This document shows, one piece after another, positions 39,148 to 48,721 of a stretch of 64,000 bases of DNA. A program made the translations under genes and the position numbers. Origin of the DNA: an uncultured Phycisphaerales bacterium (GTDB lineage Bacteria > Planctomycetota > Phycisphaerae > Sedimentisphaerales > Anaerobacaceae); NCBI GenBank assembly GCA_903857265.1, contig CAIODZ010000015.1:1-64000 (forward strand), given 5' to 3'. Every line of letters starts with the position of its first letter. The stretch's first letter is position 1. Below the pieces are notes generated by a model, which saw nothing but the letters and a program-made list of their open reading frames with translations, was not told the origin of the DNA and made no database searches.

Positions 39148-41802
39148 ATGATGAAAGAGGTCATTTTGGCATTTCTAATTCTTTCCACAGCCATCTTCTG
39201 CCCCGCCATTGCCAAATACTCCGGCGGCTCTGGCGAAACAAACGATCCATACCAGATAGCAACAGCCGAAGACCTCAACGACATCGGCAACCACCCGGAG
39301 GATTTCAACAAGTGTTTCCTCCAGACAACCGACATCAATCTCGCCGCTTATACAGGCACGCAATTTAAAATCATTGGGTCTTTTTCTGGTGTTTTCGATG
39401 GTAATGGCCATAGCATATCTACCTTTACGTATCAATCTTCCTCTGCCACCTACATCGGTCTGTTCGGTTCCGTTACGACTTCTTATGCTCAGTTGAAAAA
39501 TATGATCTTGGTCGATCCCAACATAAATGGAGGAACGGGAAATTGTGTTGGCGCATTAGTTGGAAAACTATCTGATGCTTTTATATCAAATTGTTGTGTT
39601 AAAGGCGGTTGTGTTAAAGGCGGTGACTACATAGGTGGTTTATGTGGATGGAATTACAGAGGCACAATCAAAAATTGCTATGCGACTGCCTCTGTTAAGG
39701 GCATTTCTCATCTCGGTGGTCTGTGTGGATTGACTGACGAAGGTTCTATCAGCTACTGCTATGCAACAGGAACCATAATAGGAGAAGGACCTAGACTCGG
39801 CGGGCTGTGCGGACATAATGAACAATCTCAAATCAGGAACTGCTACGCAACGGGGTCTGTTACTGTTACCAGCTCTTCATTTTCTCTCGGTGGACTGTGT
39901 GGATCAAGCGACAGCGGATATATCAGCGACTGCTACGCAACTGGCTCTGTCACCGGTGACTATTTTATCGGTGGGTTATGTGGAAACAATTCCTACGGCA
40001 CAATCAGCAACTGCTACGCAACAGGAAATGTAATCGGCGGATATGAATCGTATGGAGTCGGCGGCTTATGTGGAAGTGGTGTCGATTGTACAATAATCAG
40101 TGGCTATTTTCTTGATACAGCAGGGCTGAATAATGGTTACGGAACGCCACGGAGGGATTGGCAAATGAGACAACAGAACACCTTTGTCGGCTGGGACTTC
40201 AATGATATATGGCATATCTGTGAAACCTATAACTACCCGAAACTTATCTGGCAAATTCTGCCGGGCGATATCGTTTGTCCTGACGGGGTCGATTTTTTAG
40301 ACCTTGAAGAACTGTGCAAGCAGTGGCTTTTAGAAGAAATACCGGCAGATTTGGCACCCTCTGGAGGCGATGGAATCGTCAATTTTGCGGACTTCGCTGT
40401 CTTTGCAGAACAATGGGGTATCACAAATGATATTAACGACTTACTCGACTTTGCTGGACAATGGCTCAAGGAGGGGATTCCTTACTGTTCTGCTGATATT
40501 GCACCTTTGCCCGATGGCGACGGAATCGTCAATTTCGCCGACTTTGCTCTTATGGCCGGGAGCTGGCCTACCATTTCTGTCACCGAGGCGACAAAACCCC
40601 AACCAGCCGACCATGCCACTAACGTAAGCAGAAACGTGATATTGCAATGGTTTCCCGGCCAAAGCTGCATGTCACACCACATCTTTTTTGGTACCGACTT
40701 CAACGAAGTAAACGACGCTGACATCAATAACACAAATGTGTATATGGGCAACCAAGTTGCCAACTACTGGGATACCAACAATTATGATTCAAATGGTCTT
40801 GATTTTAACACAACCTATTATTGGCGAATTGACGAATCAGCTTGGGGTCACACGATAAATGGCAATGTTTGGAGTTTTACAGTGGTTTCATTAGAGAAAG
40901 CAAAGAACCCGCAACCTTCGGACGGCCAAATGAATGTAAGCCCGTACATTGTTCTTAGCTGGTCAGCTGCGATGGATGCCGATTTGCACGATGTATATTT
41001 CGGGACAAGTTACAACAATGTCAATATTGCTGCACACGGTTCCGGCGAGTATAAGGGCAATCAGGTTGCGAATACGTGGGACACGAATAACTATGCACCT
41101 GCCGGCCTTAATTTCGACACGACATACTATTGGCGAATTGACGAGACAGCAACCGGAGGTTATGTAACAAAAGGCGATGTGTGGAGTTTTACTACCTTCC
41201 GTGAAATCGCAGCATGGTGGAAGTTTGACGAAGGAACAGGAACTATTGCCTATGATTCTGCTGGCAACAACAATGGAACTGTCTATGGAGCAACATGGAC
41301 AACCGGAAAAATCGGCGATGCATTAACTTTTGATGGCACCAACGATTACGTCGATTGTGGAAGCGGGCCAAGCAACTATGATAATATAACTGTAAGTGTA
41401 TGGATGAAAACGGCCACAGAGGGAGTTGTGGTCTCTAATCGTTACGGCGAATGGGGTTATGGTACATGGTATACACTGTCTTCAACGAGTATAGAAATTG
41501 GCGATAACAGCCAAGGGGGGTATAAGTATCTGAATTTCAACGCTACTACCCTTGATGGCTTATGGCATCATGTTGTCTATACAAAGAATGGAACGAACCA
41601 CGCAATTTATGTAGATGGTTCTCTGAACCAGGAGTTTACGTCTAATGCGGATATTAGCCAGAATTATCCAACATTCATTGGCAGAAGATGGACTAATGAT
41701 AGTCATATTTCTTGGTTTAACGGCATAATTGACGATGTGCGCATTTACAACAGGGCTATGACCGCGAAAGAAATTCACCAGATTTACCAACAAGGCTTAT
41801 AG
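39148..41802 (+). CDS. Secreted GLUG-repeat / dockerin-like / LamG-domain giant protein (paralogue 2)
   Basis: GGLCGxNxxGxISNCYATG repeats; VNFADFAVFAEQW; LamG C-term closely similar to 26695..29922. Confidence 0.9.
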   Translation: MMKEVILAFLILSTAIFCPAIAKYSGGSGETNDPYQIATAEDLNDIGNHPEDFNKCFLQTTDINLAAYTGTQFKIIGSFSGVFDGNGHSISTFTYQSSSATYIGLFGSVTTSYAQLKNMILVDPNINGGTGNCVGALVGKLSDAFISNCCVKGGCVKGGDYIGGLCGWNYRGTIKNCYATASVKGISHLGGLCGLTDEGSISYCYATGTIIGEGPRLGGLCGHNEQSQIRNCYATGSVTVTSSSFSLGGLCGSSDSGYISDCYATGSVTGDYFIGGLCGNNSYGTISNCYATGNVIGGYESYGVGGLCGSGVDCTIISGYFLDTAGLNNGYGTPRRDWQMRQQNTFVGWDFNDIWHICETYNYPKLIWQILPGDIVCPDGVDFLDLEELCKQWLLEEIPADLAPSGGDGIVNFADFAVFAEQWGITNDINDLLDFAGQWLKEGIPYCSADIAPLPDGDGIVNFADFALMAGSWPTISVTEATKPQPADHATNVSRNVILQWFPGQSCMSHHIFFGTDFNEVNDADINNTNVYMGNQVANYWDTNNYDSNGLDFNTTYYWRIDESAWGHTINGNVWSFTVVSLEKAKNPQPSDGQMNVSPYIVLSWSAAMDADLHDVYFGTSYNNVNIAAHGSGEYKGNQVANTWDTNNYAPAGLNFDTTYYWRIDETATGGYVTKGDVWSFTTFREIAAWWKFDEGTGTIAYDSAGNNNGTVYGATWTTGKIGDALTFDGTNDYVDCGSGPSNYDNITVSVWMKTATEGVVVSNRYGEWGYGTWYTLSSTSIEIGDNSQGGYKYLNFNATTLDGLWHHVVYTKNGTNHAIYVDGSLNQEFTSNADISQNYPTFIGRRWTNDSHISWFNGIIDDVRIYNRAMTAKEIHQIYQQGL

Positions 41803-41886
41803 TTAACAGGCCTTTAATCCTCATATTCCCCAGCAGGGGCAAAATACCTTGAAATTGGGGCTGTCGCCCAATATGCTCTTGTGCTT

Positions 41887-42495
41887 ATGGAAAAAATAAA
41901 CGCAGTTATTTTTGATTGGGGCGGGGTCTTAATCGAAGACCCGGCGCCGGCATTATTCAAATATTGCGCAAATACGCTCGGCGTCGGCGAAGAGCAATAC
42001 GTAACCACATTCAATATCTGTATAAATGATTTCCAGACCGGGATAGTTACCGAACAACAGTTCTGGATGAATATGACTGAACGTCTCAATGTGCCGATGC
42101 CTAAAGCCGCTTCCCTCTGGACGGAGGCATTCACCGCAGCATACAAACCGAGGCAGGAGATGTTCTCGCTGGCGTTCCGATTGCGAAGGGCCGGCTGCAA
42201 AACCGCGATACTATCCAACACCGAAATGCCCGTTGCGGAATTGATAAATAAACTAAAATACGACGCGTTCGACGTAACGGTCTTGTCCTGTCTTGAAGGC
42301 ACAGCAAAACCCGGAAGAAAAATTTACGACCTCGCTCTCGCCCGACTCGGGATTCCCGCCAGACAAACCCTGTTTATCGACGACAAGCAGGAGAACATCG
42401 ACGGCGCAAAACAGGTCGGACTTCAAACGATTCTCTTTAAGGATGCCGAAAAGTCCAAAAAAGACATAGCTAGATTTTTCCCAAATGTTGTATAA
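41887..42495 (+). CDS. HAD-superfamily hydrolase (beta-phosphoglucomutase/epoxide-hydrolase-like subgroup)
   Basis: VIFDWGGVLIEDP, AILSNTEMP, KPGRKIYDLAL, FIDDKQENIDGA. Confidence 0.92.
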   Translation: MEKINAVIFDWGGVLIEDPAPALFKYCANTLGVGEEQYVTTFNICINDFQTGIVTEQQFWMNMTERLNVPMPKAASLWTEAFTAAYKPRQEMFSLAFRLRRAGCKTAILSNTEMPVAELINKLKYDAFDVTVLSCLEGTAKPGRKIYDLALARLGIPARQTLFIDDKQENIDGAKQVGLQTILFKDAEKSKKDIARFFPNVV

Positions 42496-42552
42496 TGGTC
42501 ATAAGTCATAATTAACGATAGCCACACCGGCAGTAAAAGAACGGGTAAAACT

Positions 42553-43554
42553 ATGTCGCACAAGATGACTCGTCGCGGCCTCATCGCCGGCTCAATCGTT
42601 GGAGCCGCCGGCTTTGTCGGGCTGGAAGAAAGAATACTTTTAGCCGCTATGCAGGAGGGCGACCCGAACGCAATAAAACCACCCCCCGCAAATGAAGCCA
42701 AAATCCCCACAGGCAAGCTCGGCAACCTGACAATCAGCAGGATGATTATGGGAGGCAATCTCATCGGCGGCTGGGCACACGCACGAGACCTGATATACGC
42801 ATCGAAACTGTTCAAGGCATACAACACCGAGGAGAAAGTATTCCAGACGCTGCGCCTCGGAGAGCAATATGGCATCAACACCATCCTCATCGACGTATCT
42901 CAGATGGACATCGTCAACAAGTACAAAAAACTAAACGACAGCAAGCTCCAGATGATAGTATCCGTCAAGCCGCCGGAAGAAAATCCGATTGCCAATATCG
43001 ACGTCGCCGCAGATAAAGGCGCCTCAACAATATATCTGCACGGCGCGGCCGGCGACACCTTCGTGAAACAGGGACATGTAGATATTATTTCGAAAACGCT
43101 CGAACACATACGAAAGAAGGGCTTACAGGCGGGCGTCGGCTGTCATTCGGTTTACGTCCTGCAGCAGTGCAGGGACGTAAAAATCGAGCCCGATTACTGG
43201 GTAAAGACCTTCCACCACGACAAATACTGGTCGGCCCATCCAAAGGATAAACGCGAGCCGTTCAGCGTTGACGTCAAACAATCCGATAACCACGATGAAA
43301 TCCACGACAATATGTTCTGCCTTGAGCCAGAAGAGACAATCGAGTTTTTCAAGACCGAGAAGAAGCCCTGGATTGCCTTCAAAACGCTCGCCGCTGGCGC
43401 GATAACGCCCAAGAGCGGCTTCAAATACGCCTTTGAAAACGGCGCGGATTTCATAACCGTGGGCATGTTCGATTTCCAGATTGCCGAAGACACAGCCGCT
43501 GTCCGAGAAATCCTCGAAAAAACAAAAGAAAGACAGCGTCAGTGGCACAGTTAA
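42553..43554 (+). CDS. TAT-exported aldo/keto reductase-like protein
   Basis: TRRGLIAGSIVGAAGFVG signal; AKR-like TIM-barrel pattern LGNLTISRMIMGG ... VGCHSVY. Confidence 0.78.
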   Translation: MSHKMTRRGLIAGSIVGAAGFVGLEERILLAAMQEGDPNAIKPPPANEAKIPTGKLGNLTISRMIMGGNLIGGWAHARDLIYASKLFKAYNTEEKVFQTLRLGEQYGINTILIDVSQMDIVNKYKKLNDSKLQMIVSVKPPEENPIANIDVAADKGASTIYLHGAAGDTFVKQGHVDIISKTLEHIRKKGLQAGVGCHSVYVLQQCRDVKIEPDYWVKTFHHDKYWSAHPKDKREPFSVDVKQSDNHDEIHDNMFCLEPEETIEFFKTEKKPWIAFKTLAAGAITPKSGFKYAFENGADFITVGMFDFQIAEDTAAVREILEKTKERQRQWHS

Positions 43555-43560
43555 ACGTCT

Positions 43561-43812
43561 TTAATGCAATTGTTTTTCGTCGGCCTTGTCGTCGGTTTTC
43601 TTTTTGAACCTGGATTTGAGTTTTTCCATAAATTTCTCAGCGGCGGCCCTTTGTTTGTCGTTAAGAAATTTCCTGAAAACAAACTGTCGAATACCCAGCA
43701 GTTCCAGGCCGATTAAAGCAAGCCATGAACCGGGCGTCAGGGGAGTCAATAACGCGAAAATCCCATATATAATCAGAATTACGCCAATTACTTTTTTAAT
43801 GATTGTCTTCAT
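43561..43812 (-). CDS. Small membrane hypothetical protein
   Basis: VIGVILIIYGIFALLTPLTPGSWLALIGLELLGIR. Confidence 0.6.
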   Translation of the reverse strand: MKTIIKKVIGVILIIYGIFALLTPLTPGSWLALIGLELLGIRQFVFRKFLNDKQRAAAEKFMEKLKSRFKKKTDDKADEKQLH

Positions 43813-43893
43813 TTTCCCCGGTGATTATAAACCAGCCCGCGCAAACGGTCAAAGTTATTGCCAAACGACGCTGTTATTACTATAAAAAGAGCA

Positions 43894-44313
43894 ATGAACC
43901 ATCACTTGGCCATTTTGAAAAAGCAGTATTTAGACGCGATACTGACAGGACGCAAAACAATCGAGTTGCGTCTCTATCAGACAAGGCAGAAATGGCTTTC
44001 ACAAATAAGCGCGGGCGACAAAATCTTCCTCAAGGCAAGTTCAGGTCCCATTATGGCTACAGCAATAGTTGACAAGATAAAATACTACGAGAACCTGACC
44101 CCAGGGCAGATTTTAGAAATGCAAAAACAATACAATCAGCAAATCCTCGGCAACGAACAACACTGGCACCAAAAAGCAACCTCGCGATACGGGGTTCTGG
44201 TCTGGTTAAAAGACGTGCAGCCGATTCCTCATCAATTCATAAAAAAATTCGACTGGCGCGCCTGGGTTGTCCTGACGCCACAAGAAAATTTCGGATTGCT
44301 TATCCCCAAGTAA
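43894..44313 (+). CDS. ASCH-domain-like protein
   Basis: LKKQYLDAILTGRKTIELRLYQTR...AGDKIFLKASSGPIMATAIV. Confidence 0.75.
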   Translation: MNHHLAILKKQYLDAILTGRKTIELRLYQTRQKWLSQISAGDKIFLKASSGPIMATAIVDKIKYYENLTPGQILEMQKQYNQQILGNEQHWHQKATSRYGVLVWLKDVQPIPHQFIKKFDWRAWVVLTPQENFGLLIPK

Positions 44314-44318
44314 TACGA

Positions 44319-44924
44319 TTAAAGAATCTTCTCAAGATAAGTCCTTAACGAACGAATGGCGTTGCCGCGATGGGAAATTGCGTTTTTTTCTTCGGAGGTC
44401 ATCTGGGCGACGGTTTTATTCGATTCCGGCACAAAGAAAATCGGGTCATAACCAAAACCGTTCTCGCCCGCCGGCTTATCAATAATCACTCCCTCCAATT
44501 TCCCCGACGTCTCAATCAAAACCTTTTCCGGGCTTGCCAAACAAAGGCAGCACATAAATCGAGCCGTCCATTTTTCCCTTGGCACGCCCTCAAGCAGCTT
44601 TAAGACCTTGGCCATATTCTTATGGTCGATAAGTCCTCGATTTGCCTCTTTGACGCCTGAGAACCTTGCGCTTTTCACCCCCGGTTGTCCATTCAGCGCA
44701 TCAACCACTAATCCCGAATCATCCGCAAGGGTCCACAGGCCAGTCGCTTTTGCGTAACCGATTGCCTTTTTGCGTGCGTTCTCGGCAAATGTTTTACCGT
44801 CTTCCTCAATCTCGCCTACGTTGGGAAAATCCGACAAGCCAACCCATTCAATACCACCCGCCAGCATCTCACGCAGCTCTTTGAGCTTACCCGGATTCGT
44901 GCTGGCTACAAGTATCTTTCTCAT
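44319..44924 (-). CDS. rdgB: XTP/dITP diphosphatase (RdgB/HAM1)
   Basis: ILVASTNPGKLKELREML; ADDSGLVVDALNGQPGVKSARFSG; GYDPIFFVPESNKTVAQMTSEEKNAISHRGNA. Confidence 0.96.
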   Translation of the reverse strand: MRKILVASTNPGKLKELREMLAGGIEWVGLSDFPNVGEIEEDGKTFAENARKKAIGYAKATGLWTLADDSGLVVDALNGQPGVKSARFSGVKEANRGLIDHKNMAKVLKLLEGVPREKWTARFMCCLCLASPEKVLIETSGKLEGVIIDKPAGENGFGYDPIFFVPESNKTVAQMTSEEKNAISHRGNAIRSLRTYLEKIL

Positions 44925-45460
44925 AATCTAACGTCTGACCTCAAAAGGCCGAAAACATAAGCATCGTGCCATTTGCCTGTCGATTTTGCCCTTGCCGATT
45001 TGCGCTTCAAACCCTCTTTTTTGAAACCGATTTTCTTCAAAAGATTCGCTGAGGCCTTGTTTTCAACGAATACATCCGCCTGAAGCCGCACCAATTTCAG
45101 TTTGCGAAAAGCAAATTTAACTATTGCTTTCAGCGCTTCGACGGTAATCCCCTGTCTCCAGTATTTTTTACCCAGCCAGTAACCTACTTCAGCTTTGGCG
45201 CTGAATTTGTCGTAACTGACAAAACCAATCATGCCAACAAGTTTTCCTGAGTGTTTCAGTATTATCCCGAAATTATACGGATTATGCTTTGCTTTTTTCC
45301 GGCGCAGTTTTATGAAATCCTTCGCGTCTTTGACGCGATAAGGGTATGGGACAACTCCTAAATATCTTGTTACATCGAGGTGATTGGCGTTGGTCGAAAT
45401 ATCCGCCGCGTCTTTAAGAGTGGGAGGCCTTAAAATCAATCTCTCTGTTACAATCCGCAT
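44921..45460 (-). CDS. GNAT-family N-acetyltransferase (RimJ/RimL-like)
   Basis: TERLILRPPTLKDAADI...GYWLGKKYWRQGITVEALKAI. Confidence 0.93.
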   Translation of the reverse strand: MRIVTERLILRPPTLKDAADISTNANHLDVTRYLGVVPYPYRVKDAKDFIKLRRKKAKHNPYNFGIILKHSGKLVGMIGFVSYDKFSAKAEVGYWLGKKYWRQGITVEALKAIVKFAFRKLKLVRLQADVFVENKASANLLKKIGFKKEGLKRKSARAKSTGKWHDAYVFGLLRSDVRL

Positions 45461-45466
45461 CTGCCT

Positions 45467-46378
45467 TTAGCTCATCAGTTTCTTCACAAGCGCACGCTGG
45501 AAGTGCAGGCGGTTTTCGGACTGGTCAAAGATAATCGAATTAGGCGATTCTACGACCTCATCGGTAATCTCGTAATCGCGATACGCGGGCAGGCAGTGCA
45601 TAATCTTTACGCCAGTGGGGGCGAATTTGAGCAATTCGGTATTGACCTGGAAACCCTTGAATGCCTTGATGCGTTTTTGCTTTTCGGCTTCCTGGCCCAT
45701 GCTCACCCATGTATCGGTATAGACGACATCCGCGCCGGCGACCGCCTCGGCAGGATTATTGGTTGTCGAAACGCTGTCGGCTTTTATGCCGTTTGTCTTT
45801 TCTATGACGCCCCAGTCGAGTTCGTAACCCTTGGGCGAAGCGACGACCAGTTTCATATTGAATTTCGCGGCCGTAAAAGCCAGCGATTGCGCAACATTGT
45901 TGCCATCGCCGATAAACGCAATTTTGACACCCGTCAGTCGGCCAAGGTGCTCTTTTATCGTAAGCACGTCCGCCATCGCCTGGCAGGGATGCGACAAATC
46001 AGTCAGCGCATTTATCACGGGAACCGTCGCGTATTTTGCAAGCTCGACAACGGTATTATGCGCGAACGTCCGCGCCATTATTCCGTCAACATATCGGCTG
46101 AGCACACGCGCCATATCCTTAATCGGCTCGCGCGCGCCGATGCCGCCTACGTCTTCGGGGCGAATGAATATCGCGCTGCCGCCCAAATCCGACATCGCGA
46201 CCTGGAAGCTGATTCGCGTCCGCAATGAGGGCTTCTCGAAGACCATCGCCAGAACCTTGCCAGACAGGCAGACATCCCGCCCGCCGCTTTTATAGAGCTT
46301 TTTCAGAGAGATGCTTAAGTCAAGCAGCTCGTTCAATTCTTCAGTCGAACAATCGCTTATGCACAAAAAGTGTCTCAT
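45467..46378 (-). CDS. argF: Ornithine carbamoyltransferase
   Basis: FEKPSLRTRISF, HPCQAMADVLTIKE, HCLPAYRDYEITDEV. Confidence 0.95.
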   Translation of the reverse strand: MRHFLCISDCSTEELNELLDLSISLKKLYKSGGRDVCLSGKVLAMVFEKPSLRTRISFQVAMSDLGGSAIFIRPEDVGGIGAREPIKDMARVLSRYVDGIMARTFAHNTVVELAKYATVPVINALTDLSHPCQAMADVLTIKEHLGRLTGVKIAFIGDGNNVAQSLAFTAAKFNMKLVVASPKGYELDWGVIEKTNGIKADSVSTTNNPAEAVAGADVVYTDTWVSMGQEAEKQKRIKAFKGFQVNTELLKFAPTGVKIMHCLPAYRDYEITDEVVESPNSIIFDQSENRLHFQRALVKKLMS

Positions 46379-47568
46379 TTTGTCTCGCCCATCACACTAT
46401 CAAGGATACTTATCGCCTCGTCGATTTGCCCTTTCGTAACAATCATCGCGGGCATAAAACGCAGCACGGTATTGTTCGTGCAATTGATACGCAGGCCCCG
46501 CGCGAGGCACTTATCGACTATTGCCGCGCCAGGCGAAGAAAGCTGCACGCCAATCATAAGGCCTTTTCCGCGAACTTCCTTGATGATGTCGTATTTTTCG
46601 CCGAGCTGTTCGAGTTTTTGTTTTGCGTATTCGCCCATCTTTACAGCGTTTTCGATGAGGTTATCTTCTTCAATCGCCTCGACGACCGCGATACCCGCCG
46701 CACAGGCAATACAATTTCCGCCGAATGTTGAGGCGTGTTTGCCGGGGACCAATTTGGCAGCGAGCTCCTCTTTTGCCATCATCGCACCGATTGCCACACC
46801 GCCGCCCAGCGCCTTTGCCAGCGTAATAATATCCGGCTCAACATCATTATGTTGATACGCGAACCATTTGCCCGTCCGCCCCATCCCGGTCTGCACCTCG
46901 TCGAATATCATCACCGCGCCTTTTTCATCGCACAACTGGCGAATCGCCTCGACGTATTCCTTCGTCGCGACGTTAATACCACCTTCGCCCTGAATCGGCT
47001 CAATCATCACCGCGCAAACCTCGTCGGTGAACGCCTTTTCAAGTGCGCTTATATCGTTGTAAGGCACGTAAACGAAGCCGGGCAGCAAAGGCAAAAAACC
47101 TTCGTGATATTTGGGCTGAGCCGTAGCAGTAACCGTGGCGAAAGTCCGCCCGTGGAAGCTGCCTTCGGCTGTGATGAATTTGTATTTGCCCTCGGCTGTC
47201 GCCAGACGCGCCAATTTCAAAGCTCCCTCGTTTGCCTCCGCGCCGCTGTTGCAGAAAAAGCACTTTCCGCCGAATCCGCGTTCGCTAATCAGTTTCGCCA
47301 ACTGGCCCTGCTGCTCTGAGTAAAAAGTGTTATCGATATGCAGAAGCTCGCCCGCCTGCTTGCGAATCGCATCGACTACTTTCGGATGACAATGGCCTAT
47401 TCCGCTGACCGCCCAGCCGGGGAACATATCGAGAATCTTGTTGCCCTCGGCGTCGTAAAGATAACATCCTTCACCCTTAACAATCACACGCGGCAGCCGT
47501 TTGTAATTCGCGATTACGTATTTACTGTAAAGCTCTATCGTTTCCTGCGTCGTCATTTCTGTTTTCAA
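46375..47568 (-). CDS. argD: Acetylornithine/class III aminotransferase
   Basis: SGAEANEGALKLAR, EPIQGEGGI, FDEVQTGMGRTGKWFAYQH, ITLAKALGGGV; 4-bp overlap with argF. Confidence 0.94.
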   Translation of the reverse strand: MKTEMTTQETIELYSKYVIANYKRLPRVIVKGEGCYLYDAEGNKILDMFPGWAVSGIGHCHPKVVDAIRKQAGELLHIDNTFYSEQQGQLAKLISERGFGGKCFFCNSGAEANEGALKLARLATAEGKYKFITAEGSFHGRTFATVTATAQPKYHEGFLPLLPGFVYVPYNDISALEKAFTDEVCAVMIEPIQGEGGINVATKEYVEAIRQLCDEKGAVMIFDEVQTGMGRTGKWFAYQHNDVEPDIITLAKALGGGVAIGAMMAKEELAAKLVPGKHASTFGGNCIACAAGIAVVEAIEEDNLIENAVKMGEYAKQKLEQLGEKYDIIKEVRGKGLMIGVQLSSPGAAIVDKCLARGLRINCTNNTVLRFMPAMIVTKGQIDEAISILDSVMGETK

Positions 47569-47578
47569 TTCTCCATTC

Positions 47579-48454
47579 TTACTTCACAATTTCCGTTCCA
47601 ACGCCTTTGTCGGTGTAAATCTCAAGCAAAAGCGAATGTTCAATCTGCCCGTCGATAATATGCGCCTTTTTGACGCCCGCCTCAAGAGCGATTAAACACG
47701 CCTCGACCTTGGGAAACATCGCGTCGGTAATGATTTTCGCGTCAATCATTTCCTTAATCTGCTGCTCATTCAAGCTCGAAACCCAGCTATTGGGGTCTTT
47801 CATATCCATTCGAATCCCGTGCGTATCGCTGACCATTACTAATTTCTCGGCTTCGACCGCCGCCGCAACTTTGCCCGCCGCGGTATCGGCGTTGACATTC
47901 AGTGTGCCGCCGAACTGGTCCATCGCGACCGATGCGATTACCGGTATCGTCCCGTCGGCACAAAGCGTCTTCAAAAGCTGGCCGTTGACTTCAGTAACCT
48001 TGCCTACAAAACCCAAATCGATTTTGCGGCCGTCAGCCCCGTCGAGCCGCAATTGTTCCGCAAACAGCACGCAACTGCTCAGCGTATGAAGCGCCATCGT
48101 CCGGCAGCCCAGCTCGCCCAGCACTTTGCACACCGGGTCATTTACGCTGTGAACCAGCGTGTGTTCGACTATCCGCAGCGTCCGCTCGTCAGTATAGCGT
48201 CTGCCCTGCACCCAGACCGGCTCCAGCCCCGCCTCGTTCATCGCGCGGGTTATCGCCTTGCCGCCTCCGTGGACGATTATCGTCCTGATGCCTACCGTTG
48301 ACATAAACGCCACGTCGGTCAGCAGCTTTTTTTGCAGACATTCGTCGTCCAGAACGCTGCCGCCCAATTTCACCACCACTATCTTGCCCCGGAACTTGCG
48401 AATATACGCCATCGCCTCAATCAATCCCTGGGCCTTGGTAATAGCTTCTTCCAC
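47579..48454 (-). CDS. argB: Acetylglutamate kinase
   Basis: VVKLGGSVL, VGIRTIIVHGGGKAI, NVNADTAAGKVAAAVEAEKLVMVSDTHGI. Confidence 0.95.
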   Translation of the reverse strand: MEEAITKAQGLIEAMAYIRKFRGKIVVVKLGGSVLDDECLQKKLLTDVAFMSTVGIRTIIVHGGGKAITRAMNEAGLEPVWVQGRRYTDERTLRIVEHTLVHSVNDPVCKVLGELGCRTMALHTLSSCVLFAEQLRLDGADGRKIDLGFVGKVTEVNGQLLKTLCADGTIPVIASVAMDQFGGTLNVNADTAAGKVAAAVEAEKLVMVSDTHGIRMDMKDPNSWVSSLNEQQIKEMIDAKIITDAMFPKVEACLIALEAGVKKAHIIDGQIEHSLLLEIYTDKGVGTEIVK

Positions 48455-48721
48455 GCCTTTGTCTCCAAATAAATCAGTGTGCGTAAAACTGTAAGTTTAT
48501 GATTGCTATAGGCACACGTCAATCAGCAATTTTCCCCAATATCAATTCTCTGCCCAATTTTTCACAATCGACGGCGTAAAATAACCGTAAAAACTTCCTG
48601 TTTCAATCATCAGCACAGTAATTGCCAAACCGTTTAACAAACCGCAGGCAGTGGTTTTCGTGGTTGCTACACAGCGCTCGGGCCTGTATACTCATGCGGG
48701 TTGGCGAACGGGGAAATTAAA

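Noticed and set aside
45503-46228. 241-aa plus-strand ORF opposite argF
   Set aside because: Shadow ORF antisense to a strongly supported ornithine carbamoyltransferase; no recognisable domain
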